Source of the DNA: Dasania marina DSM 21967
GTDB lineage: Bacteria > Pseudomonadota > Gammaproteobacteria > Pseudomonadales > Dasaniaceae
NCBI RefSeq assembly: GCF_000373485.1
Contig: NZ_KB891576.1
Coordinates: forward strand, 558,001-622,000
Direction of reading: 5' to 3'
DNA: 64,000 nucleotides
The position numbers were made by a program, and so were the translations under genes. Positions 1 to 7,196 of this stretch are shown piece by piece (position 1 is the first letter of the stretch; the number at the start of each line of letters is the position of its first letter). Under the pieces are notes generated by a model. The model saw only the letters and a program-made list of their open reading frames with translations. It had not been told where the DNA came from and made no database searches.

Positions 1-909
1 ATCAATAGGCTCCATGCCGGTCATCAGGGCCATCAAGCCAATCATACCCAAGCCAATAACAATGGCGCCGTAGCCAATAGTAGCGGTGATAAAGGTCGGT
101 TTGATATGGTCTTCACGCACGGCGAATAGACGCTGGGAGATGGTTTGGTTGCCTATGGCATAAGCCAGCACCGCAACAAAGAAAGGCGCACCCTGATTGA
201 GGATGGCGTCCATAGAGAATAAATTCGCCTGCTCTGGCGTGAGCAGGCTCATGCCGTCCGCTAGTGTTTGTGGCCCGCCTAGCGAGAATAGCACTGCAGG
301 AATAATCAGAATCGCAACTGCCATCATGGCCATTAGCTGGGCAAAGTCCGTGAGTACCGAGGCGCGAAAGCCCGACCACAACGTGTAGGACAACACACCG
401 ACCCCAGCAACTATTACCCCAGTTTGAAAGGACAAGGGCGACAGTACTGAGACCAATGCACCTGAAGCGGTGAAGTTGACCATCAGGCTAATGATACTGC
501 CCAAAATATTGGACGATGCGAGTATCAACTGGCTGGATGAGCCATGCCGGGCATGGATAAGCTCACCTAGGGTGTGCGCATTGGGTGCCAGCTCACGGAA
601 GCGGCGACCAAAGGGATAAATAAATAAAATCATCAGCGCGCCCCACAAGCCGTAATGCAAGGGGCCGGAAATACCGTAGGTATAACCCGAGGTGGCGGCA
701 CCATAGAACGAGGCTGCCCATATCCAGGTAGCTGTCATACTGGCGGCACCGAGACCAAAGCCGATCTGATGATTGGACACCATGAAGGCGTCAGTATTTT
801 CCTTTTTCTTCTTGATCAGCAAGGTTAAAAGATAAGTGCCGCCGTAAAAGGCGACCAGTAAAACGATGACTGTTAACGTCGAGAACTGATAGAAACTTTC
901 TTCGTTCAT
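1..909 (-). CDS. Sodium:solute symporter (SSF family), C-terminus beyond window
   Basis: The frame is open for 303 codons from an ATG to the window edge, so only the N-terminal part is present. The protein starts with a hydrophobic helix (STLTVIVLLVAFYGGTYLL), then a short KKKKE cytoplasmic loop and the segment ATWIWAASFYGAATSGY, followed by several more membrane helices. This layout is that of sodium-coupled solute symporters of the inner membrane, closest in my reading to the urea/DUR3-like branch (FGRRFRELAPNAHTLGE). The substrate cannot be decided from the visible part. No partner gene is visible on this side, and the next gene is on the opposite strand. Confidence 0.85.
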   Translation of the reverse strand, partial: MNEESFYQFSTLTVIVLLVAFYGGTYLLTLLIKKKKENTDAFMVSNHQIGFGLGAASMTATWIWAASFYGAATSGYTYGISGPLHYGLWGALMILFIYPFGRRFRELAPNAHTLGELIHARHGSSSQLILASSNILGSIISLMVNFTASGALVSVLSPLSFQTGVIVAGVGVLSYTLWSGFRASVLTDFAQLMAMMAVAILIIPAVLFSLGGPQTLADGMSLLTPEQANLFSMDAILNQGAPFFVAVLAYAIGNQTISQRLFAVREDHIKPTFITATIGYGAIVIGLGMIGLMALMTGMEPID

Positions 910-1284
910 TGAATACCTATAGGCTTTGCAGCCCGATCATTCTTTACAGCAACCAGTATTCCATGTGCGAAGCGGCCACTAAAAGACGTAAAAAACAGTA
1001 CATCTTTCTAGATATATCTGTAGTGAGATGACGACCGCGATTGGCGGCCTATATACTAAAAATGCAAGAGTTCGGCGTTGCAAACGCCGTGGTAACAGCG
1101 GACCAGATTAACGTACACCGTGAATAGTAATAATGCACTGGCACGGCTGATCCGGTGGTGTACCCTACACTTTCAAGCTAGTTCCGTCCACACATGCCCC
1201 CAATAGGCCCGGCATGCGTACATAAAAATAAGTACTCTGTATTGCTGCAAATTCGTTAAATAATGCTATTTATTAAGTCACTGA
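910..1284. other. Divergent intergenic region with a small inverted repeat
   Basis: This gap separates the symporter (minus) from the nuclease-fold gene (plus) and must hold both promoters. A perfect 7-bp inverted repeat (CGGCGTT, loop GCA, AACGCCG) lies at 1073-1089 without a following T-run, so it looks more like a protein site or structured leader than a terminator. Nothing else was recognised. Confidence 0.35.
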
Positions 1285-2412
1285 ATGGCTTATGTCGTTA
1301 TACTAAAAAACAAACTACTAGAAAAATATATGTTAATAATATCTGCCACAGCTACGCTATTCATTGTGATAGCCACTGCACTACCGCTGCTGAAACACAC
1401 CCATTGGCTAGTCAGGGGGATGGATTTTCCGCGCCTACAAATTGCGTCAATTGCTATGGGCGTGCTTATTGTTGAGTTTATTTTTCTCGACCTGCAAAGG
1501 CCTATCACTGGGTTGCTAATCGCTACCACAGCCTTATGCTTTTTTTGGCAGCTATGGTGGATATTACCTTATACCCTGATCTGGCCTAAGGAGGTTAAAG
1601 CCACCAACGCTCTTGACCCTAACAGCCAGCTTAGCGTCATCACTGCCAACGTACTGAAAACAAATCGCAATAGTGATGCGCTAATTGATATTGTTGCAGC
1701 CTATAAGCCCGATATTCTGGTAACTTTAGAATCAGATACGTGGTGGCAAAACAGGCTTAAGGTATTGGAAGCTGATATGCCTTACAGCGTTAAGTGCCCG
1801 CTGGATAATCTCTACGGCATGCACGTTTATTCTAGGCTGCCTTTTAGCGAAGAAAAAATATCTTATCTGGTTGAAAAGGATATTCCATCCATACATTTAG
1901 CGCTGGAGCTACGCACAGGTGATAAAGTGCGTATGCATTTTGTCCATCCGGCACCACCCAGCCCAACTGAAAACGCTGAATCGACAGAGCGAGATGCTGA
2001 GTTGATTACCATTGCTAGAAGTATCGCGGAAACCGCACAAGCCGTTATCGTAACGGGCGATCTCAATGATGTTGCTTGGTCCGCCACCACCAGACTTTTT
2101 CGTAAAATTAGCGGCCTACTTGACCCTCGCGTAGGTCGCGGTATGTTTAATACTTTTCATGCAGCTTATCCTTTTTTGCGCTGGCCATTGGATCATATCT
2201 TTCACAGCTCGCACTTTACGGTAAAAAATATACAGCGGCTGCCATCAATGGGCTCCGATCATTTCCCATTATTTACCCTGCTTGTGTTTAACCCTGCAGT
2301 GGAAGGAAGTCAAAAAGGATTAACCGCTAATCACGTGGATCATGCTCAGGCTAAAACTGTCTCTGAAGAAAAAGGCGCACGTAAGCAAGATGTGCCAACG
2401 CCAAATAAATAA
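1285..2412 (+). CDS. Membrane-anchored endonuclease/exonuclease/phosphatase family protein
   Basis: The first 105 residues carry about three membrane helices; the rest is an EEP fold facing the periplasm or cytoplasm. Family residues are visible in order: N122 (TANVL), E149 (TLESD), H219, the D259-x-N261 pair (TGDLNDVAWS), the D303-H304 pair and the terminal SDH at 324-326. These are the metal and phosphodiester-cleaving residues of the family, so the catalytic set is complete. The actual substrate (DNA, phospholipid or phosphoester) is unknown. The true start may be the internal Met16 just before the first helix. It is monocistronic, followed by a decayed gene. Confidence 0.8.
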   Translation: MAYVVILKNKLLEKYMLIISATATLFIVIATALPLLKHTHWLVRGMDFPRLQIASIAMGVLIVEFIFLDLQRPITGLLIATTALCFFWQLWWILPYTLIWPKEVKATNALDPNSQLSVITANVLKTNRNSDALIDIVAAYKPDILVTLESDTWWQNRLKVLEADMPYSVKCPLDNLYGMHVYSRLPFSEEKISYLVEKDIPSIHLALELRTGDKVRMHFVHPAPPSPTENAESTERDAELITIARSIAETAQAVIVTGDLNDVAWSATTRLFRKISGLLDPRVGRGMFNTFHAAYPFLRWPLDHIFHSSHFTVKNIQRLPSMGSDHFPLFTLLVFNPAVEGSQKGLTANHVDHAQAKTVSEEKGARKQDVPTPNK

Positions 2413-2452
2413 AACCCCTTGAAATTTTATTGCTTAAACTGAGATTATATAT

Positions 2453-2918
2453 GTGCTGCAACCATGTCTCGCAATCGCATATCGCCAGATAGCAAAACAC
2501 CAACAATTACCTACTGTTAAAAATTTCTGCAAGCGCATCATTCTGGGCGGCTCTGCCCTTAAAGGTTTTCCAACAAACCAGGACGGCGCTTATATAAAAC
2601 TGCTCTTGCCTGATAATCACCAGCATTCAGCGGCGACACGAACATACACTGTTCGCAACTACCGAGAAGCCATTAATGAGCTAGATGTCGATTTTGTGCT
2701 GCACGGCGACGGCGGGCCGGCTTCAGCCTGGGCTGGAAGGTAACCCTTCAATTTGGGCTGCTTGTGAATTTAGCGAAATGCGTGCTCTGCGCCGCTATTT
2801 TAAACAGCAGAAAGAGGTAGCGAAAAAAGCACTTTATGTCTCCAGTTACTGGAAACGCGGGCTGAGTGAAGAGCTGCATAAAAAGGTGAAGCGCACAGGC
2901 GCCGAATCATCTGGCTGA
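2453..2918 (+). pseudogene. Decayed siderophore-interacting protein (ViuB/SIP-like)
   Basis: The first frame, from a GTG, reads through SIP-family blocks (DGAYIKLLLPD, RTYTVRNYREA, ELDVDFVLHGDGGPASAWA) and stops at 2743. The C-terminal family block (WAACEFSEMRALRRYF, then LYVSSYWKRGLSEE) follows in another frame up to 2918. Roughly 100 residues that normally separate the two blocks are missing. An internal deletion plus a frame change therefore destroyed a flavin-dependent ferric-siderophore reductase. No siderophore genes are nearby. Confidence 0.72.
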
Positions 2919-3448
2919 GCGCCGTGTTAAGCAATAACCGTAATCGACCTCTAGCAACTACACCTAACAGCTACACCGGGATTATCTATTAAGTAGATAA
3001 TAATCAATATTTAGAACGTAGAGCTAACCGTGAGAGTGATGCTAAAGGGCTACCCGCTACATGCAATGCCGCTGTTATCTGCAGCTTCGAGTAGATATTT
3101 CATCTTAACGGCACCCATAACGCTTTGCATAATACATGCGCACAAAGCAAAAATAACAATATACTCACTGCTTGTTACCCTAGGTATAGCGGCCTATTAA
3201 CCCTAAGCAGACTCCTAATCTATAGGCTATGCTTAACAAATGGCTTATATGAAATAGATATTGCCTAAATAGTAAGCATCTGTGGTATCGTTGGGTACGC
3301 TAAGATGAAAGGCCAAAAACGTGTATAATAGCGGCGATATGTTGTTGTATACCCGCCACATGTCTTTCTCCAAGATTTTAGCTTTATATTCGAACTGGTG
3401 AATTCGGATGTAATTTTTATATTTCACCAACAATTATGAGTAAAGAAG
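2919..3448. other. Intergenic region with cold-shock gene leader
   Basis: No gene was supported here. It contains an 8-bp inverted repeat (ATTATCTA, loop ttaag, TAGATAAT) at 2981-3001. A candidate promoter lies at its right end, ahead of the cold-shock gene, leaving a leader of a bit over 100 nt, as is usual for csp mRNAs. Confidence 0.4.
3324..3329 (+). promoter_or_regulatory. Candidate -10 element for the cold-shock gene
   Basis: A perfect TATAAT preceded directly by GTG. The -35 region is weak (TAAGAT at 3301-3306 with 17-bp spacing). It would give a leader of about 110 nt before the cold-shock ATG, consistent with long structured csp leaders. Confidence 0.4.
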
Positions 3449-3655
3449 ATGAGTAAAGGTACAGTTAAGTGGTTCAATGCCGATAAAGGTTTCGGTTTTA
3501 TTACACCTGAAGATGGCAGCAAAGATTTGTTTGTCCACCATTCAGAAATTCAAGCTGGCGGCGGTTACGCAACATTGAATGATGGCCAAGCTGTTGAATT
3601 TGAAGTTGGCCAAGGTCAAAAAGGCCCATGTGCTAATAAAGTGGTTCCAATTTAA
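3449..3655 (+). CDS. Cold-shock domain protein (CspA family)
   Basis: A 68-residue single cold-shock domain. RNP1 is KGFGFI at residues 13-18 and RNP2 is LFVHH at 27-31; W8 and the aromatic residues of the nucleic-acid face are kept. Members bind single-stranded RNA or DNA and act as RNA chaperones or transcription antiterminators. The length is normal for the family. It sits alone between two pseudogenes, with its own leader and a terminator directly downstream. Which Csp paralogue it is, and whether it is cold-induced, cannot be told from the protein. Confidence 0.95.
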   Translation: MSKGTVKWFNADKGFGFITPEDGSKDLFVHHSEIQAGGGYATLNDGQAVEFEVGQGQKGPCANKVVPI

Positions 3656-3674
3656 GCTCCGGAACATTACTAAC

Positions 3675-3715
3675 AAAGGCAGTCGGGCGGTTTTTCGTCC
3701 GCTGCCTTTGATTTT
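3675..3715 (+). terminator. Rho-independent terminator of the cold-shock gene
   Basis: Arms AAAGGCAG and CTGCCTTT enclose a GC-rich inner stem (cgggcgg / tccg) with a T-rich loop, followed by gatttt. It begins about 20 bp after the stop codon. Confidence 0.75.
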
Positions 3716-3867
3716 AAGCTAGCCCCCCCTCCTCATCTCTACCGAGATTCGCTTGCTGATACTCAGCAGCACTTGCAACATATCATAAAAAAATAGTCCT
3801 ATTGGCGAACAGGGTAATTCGTTGATGCAGTCACACCTATTGGTTTTTAAACATAAGTAACGACGAG

Positions 3868-4493
3868 ATGAATACCTCAACTGTAGGCGTTATTGGCACG
3901 TCAAGAAAAGAGGATGAACGACGCTAGCTTATCCATCCTGAGCATTTGCTACGTATTCCTGAAGCGCTACGCCACCAACTCATATTTGAGCAAGGTTACG
4001 GCCTCCCCTTTGGTATCACCGATTCGGAAATTGCGGCCCTGACCGGCGGTATTGCCACCCGCCACGCGTTACTGGCCGATATAGGCATGGTTTTATGGCC
4101 AAACCCGTATTAGCTGATTTACATCAGCCGTGGTGCCATATACGCGTCCAAGGCCCATGGGCTTCTTTTTTGCCAAACCCACTACCTTCAAGCACCCTAT
4201 GCTCACCTATGATCACCTATGAAACCACCGATTACTACGCCGTGGATCATGCCCCTAGCTATTTTTAGGAAAGCGTCACACGGTCAATTTCTGCGGCGTT
4301 CATTGTAAATTTACCGACGGTACTAGCGGGCCGTGATAGCTGGCATGAAGATGACACTATTCGACAGGCTATCAAGATTAAAGATGGTGTAATTCAAAAC
4401 ACCGCTATACTGTCATTTCAAAATCGTGCAGCGACTTACCCCCATCAGTTGGTAGGCCCAACGGATATTATCCCCCCTAAGCATGTTGCATGA
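3868..4493 (+). pseudogene. Decayed N5-(carboxyethyl)ornithine synthase / alanine dehydrogenase-like gene
   Basis: The frame opens with VGVIGTSRKEDERR, hits an in-frame TAG at 3925 and continues as LIHPEHLLRIPEA, as this family does. A frameshift near 4090 leads to AKPVLADLHQ. The Rossmann part is mostly lost, with only RGAIYASKAHG left. The C-terminal family blocks then follow: FAKPTTFKHPML, DYYAVDHAPSY, a TAG at 4266, and LPTVLAGRDSW, GVIQNTAILSFQNRAA. The intact enzyme reductively condenses a keto acid with ornithine or lysine. Two nonsense codons, frame changes and large deletions make it clearly dead. Confidence 0.72.
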
Positions 4494-4559
4494 TCACTAT
4501 CAGCCGCCACTAGGGCTTGTGGCTGAAACCTCTATTAGAGATTAACCAACGGTAGCCAT

Positions 4560-5285
4560 ATGAAAAAAGTATTCGTCGTTGGCGCCAGTGGCGCTACCGG
4601 TAAGCTACTCGTTGCGGACTTACTGCAACAAGGCTTGCAGGTTGTGGCTATCGTCCGCCCTTGCAGCTCTTTAATCAGCGCCGTTGAAAATCATGCTAAC
4701 TATTGTGAAATACCCGCCAGTATTACCGAGCTATCAGAGCAACAATTGCTTAGCCACCTTAACGGTTGTGATGCGGTATTTTCCTGCTTAGGCCACAACT
4801 TAACGCTCAGAGGTATATTTGGCGAGCCACGGCGCCTAGTCACCGACACGATCAAAAAAGTGTCTCGTGCTATTGAATCCTTAGCGCCAGCTACGCAGCT
4901 TAAAATTATCCTGATGAGCAGTTCAGGGAATAGTAATCGTGACATCCCCGAAAATCCTCCGCTATCGCAGAAGCTTGTTATCGCAGTGTTACGTGTATTG
5001 CTTCCCCCTCATGTTGATAACGAGCAAGCGGCTGATTTTTTACGGATCAGTATTGGCCAGAATCATCCGTATATAGCTTGGGCAGCAGTAAGGCCTGACA
5101 ACCTTTGCGATGAAGTAGCGGTGTCTGCTTATAGCATTCACGCCTCCCCAACCAAAAACGCCATTTTTGATTCAGCGCCCACCAGCCGTATTAACGTCGC
5201 CAACTTCATGGCTAACTTAGCCACTAACACTGATTTATGGGCAGCATGGAAAGGCAAGATGCCCGTAATTTACAATGATGTATAA
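4560..5285 (+). CDS. NAD(P)-binding Rossmann-fold protein (atypical SDR / NmrA-like)
   Basis: A 241-residue protein opening with the dinucleotide-binding motif GASGATG at residues 8-14, followed by the expected beta-alpha-beta layout. The middle keeps the CDAVFSCLGH and IILMSSSGN strands found in atypical short-chain dehydrogenases (NAD(P)H-binding family). There is no classical Y-x-x-x-K catalytic pair, so it could be a redox sensor or a reductase with atypical chemistry. The next gene begins 18 bp later on the same strand, suggesting co-transcription. The substrate is unknown. Confidence 0.8.
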   Translation: MKKVFVVGASGATGKLLVADLLQQGLQVVAIVRPCSSLISAVENHANYCEIPASITELSEQQLLSHLNGCDAVFSCLGHNLTLRGIFGEPRRLVTDTIKKVSRAIESLAPATQLKIILMSSSGNSNRDIPENPPLSQKLVIAVLRVLLPPHVDNEQAADFLRISIGQNHPYIAWAAVRPDNLCDEVAVSAYSIHASPTKNAIFDSAPTSRINVANFMANLATNTDLWAAWKGKMPVIYNDV

Positions 5286-5303
5286 AAATGAGGCCGCATC
5301 GTC

Positions 5304-6638
5304 ATGAGAGGACAATTATTTAAGCTCTGGGACCGCATTCGCTCCAGTTTCTGGTTTATTCCAGCGCTGATGGCCGCTGCCGCAGTGGCGCTGGCCTGCT
5401 TGAGCGTCATCATAGACGAGCCAATAACTCAGTGGCTGGCGCTCCATTTTAGCTGGACCTTCACCGGTGGCGCAGAAGGGGCTAGCGCCGTACTAGGCGT
5501 TATCGCCGGATCGATGATTACCATCGGTGGCGTAGTTTTCTCAATGACGCTGGTCACCCTCTCCTTAGCCTCATCACAATTGGGCCCTCGCCTACTGCGC
5601 AGCTTTATGCGCGATACCACCACACAGCTTGTGCTTGGCACGTTCATCTCCACCTTTTTATACTGCCTGATTGTCCTCCGCACCATCCGCCACGGGGAGG
5701 ATATCCTTTTCGTACCTCACCTATCGGTCACCCTAGGCGTGCTACTCGCGGTGATGAGCGTGGGGGTATTCATTTACTTTATCCATCACGTATCCGTATC
5801 TATCCAAGCCAATGAGGTGGCTGGGCGTATTGGTAGCAAATTGATCGAGGGCATAGACTCGCTGTTCCCAAGCAAATCCGGACAAGAAGAACCACAGCCG
5901 CCGGTGAAGCTTCCCGATGCAGCCTTCTTCGAGGCGTTCGATCAGGAAGCTCGGCCTATCAGTGCTTGTGGTGACGGCTACCTCCAGTTTATCGATGCGG
6001 AAACCTTGCTTGCGCTGGCCATAGAGGAGGACCTCATCATTCAACTGCAGCAAAGGCCGGGAAACTTCGTCATCGACAGCTGCCCGCTGGCGCTAGTTTG
6101 GCCGGGACACAAAGTAACCGATAAGCTCATAGGGCAGATCCAGCTTCTCTTCGTTCTGGGACGCCAGCGGACTTCGGGCCAAGACATAGAATTTGAGGTA
6201 AACCAATTGGTAGAGATTGCCGTTCGAGCCCTCTCCCCAGGCATAAACGATCCGTTCACCGCAATCACCTGTGTAGATCACTTAGGGTCCGCGTTGTGCC
6301 GCTTGATATCACGTGATATACCGTCACCTTATTTACACGACCACCAGTATCAGCTACGGGTGATCACAGCTGTCGACACCTTTCCGGGGATAGTCGCTGC
6401 CGCCTTCGATCAAATCCGGCAATATAGCCGCTCTAGCGCCGCGGTAAGCATACGCTTGCTAGAAGTTATCGCTGTGGTCGCAGGGTTTGCACAGCGAGCC
6501 GAAGACCGTGCCACGCTCTTACTGCACGCTGATATGATTGCCCGAGGCGCTAGTGAGGGTTTGCCCGAACCACAGGATAGGCTAGCAGTGGAGCAGCGCT
6601 ACCAAAAGGTAAAAACCTCATGCCGTGAACAGGCTTAG
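5304..6638 (+). CDS. DUF2254 family membrane protein
   Basis: A 444-residue inner-membrane protein with hydrophobic segments near residues 17-37, 60-90, 110-125 and 140-160, then a long soluble C-terminal part. The conserved stretch GGVVFSMTLVTLSLASSQLGPR and the segment RALSPGINDPFTA mark the DUF2254 family. The biochemical function of the family is unknown to me. It lies directly behind the NAD(P)-binding protein and probably shares its transcript. GC content and codon use look somewhat higher than in the gene before it. Confidence 0.85.
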   Translation: MRGQLFKLWDRIRSSFWFIPALMAAAAVALACLSVIIDEPITQWLALHFSWTFTGGAEGASAVLGVIAGSMITIGGVVFSMTLVTLSLASSQLGPRLLRSFMRDTTTQLVLGTFISTFLYCLIVLRTIRHGEDILFVPHLSVTLGVLLAVMSVGVFIYFIHHVSVSIQANEVAGRIGSKLIEGIDSLFPSKSGQEEPQPPVKLPDAAFFEAFDQEARPISACGDGYLQFIDAETLLALAIEEDLIIQLQQRPGNFVIDSCPLALVWPGHKVTDKLIGQIQLLFVLGRQRTSGQDIEFEVNQLVEIAVRALSPGINDPFTAITCVDHLGSALCRLISRDIPSPYLHDHQYQLRVITAVDTFPGIVAAAFDQIRQYSRSSAAVSIRLLEVIAVVAGFAQRAEDRATLLLHADMIARGASEGLPEPQDRLAVEQRYQKVKTSCREQA

Positions 6639-6774
6639 CGCTGCCACCGAACAGCAACGGATACAGCACCACTGTAAAAACCCTATCACTTTGCCGTTAC
6701 CCAAAAAAATTTATTATCAAAAAAACGTAACGCTATAATCAGTAATATTAAACACCACACAACGGTCAATAATT

Positions 6775-7167
6775 ATGAAACATTTCTTCCTATTATTCGC
6801 CTTAACCCTTTTCAGCCTCTGCAGCTACGCCCAAAACGAACACAGCGCAGCCAGCGCTTATGTCAGCCAAGCCAGTGACGTACAAGTTAGCGGCAGCGGT
6901 GTGGTGATAAAACTATTGGCCGACGATACCGTAGGCTCACGCCATCAACGCTTTATACTTAAACTGCCCGATGGTCAGACCTTATTAATTGCTCATAATA
7001 TTGATTTAGCGCCCAAGCTTAGTAGCCTTGCCATAGGTGACCACGTTGAGTTTTACGGCGAGTACCAATGGAACCGCAAAGGCGGCGTTGTACATTGGAC
7101 TCATCACGACCCCGCAGGCCGCCACCCCAATGGCTGGCTAAAGCATAAAGGCATGACTTACCCTTAG
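6775..7167 (+). CDS. Secreted DUF3465 family protein
   Basis: A 130-residue protein with a Sec signal peptide (residues 1-19, cleaved around SYAQ). The mature part is a small beta-rich domain: VSGSGVVIKLLADD, then LKLPDGQTLLIAHNIDLAP, and the strongly conserved end VHWTHHDPAGRHPNGWL. This matches DUF3465, a small exported domain reminiscent of OB-like or nuclease-accessory folds. The function is unknown. It is monocistronic and faces the P-type ATPase gene tail to tail. Confidence 0.85.
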   Translation: MKHFFLLFALTLFSLCSYAQNEHSAASAYVSQASDVQVSGSGVVIKLLADDTVGSRHQRFILKLPDGQTLLIAHNIDLAPKLSSLAIGDHVEFYGEYQWNRKGGVVHWTHHDPAGRHPNGWLKHKGMTYP

Positions 7168-7196
7168 CACCGTTTATATAGCTGCCACCGTCGCAA

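Noticed and set aside
3245-3433. A 62-codon minus-strand frame ahead of the cold-shock gene
   Set aside because: It covers the probable promoter and leader of that gene and has no homology features.
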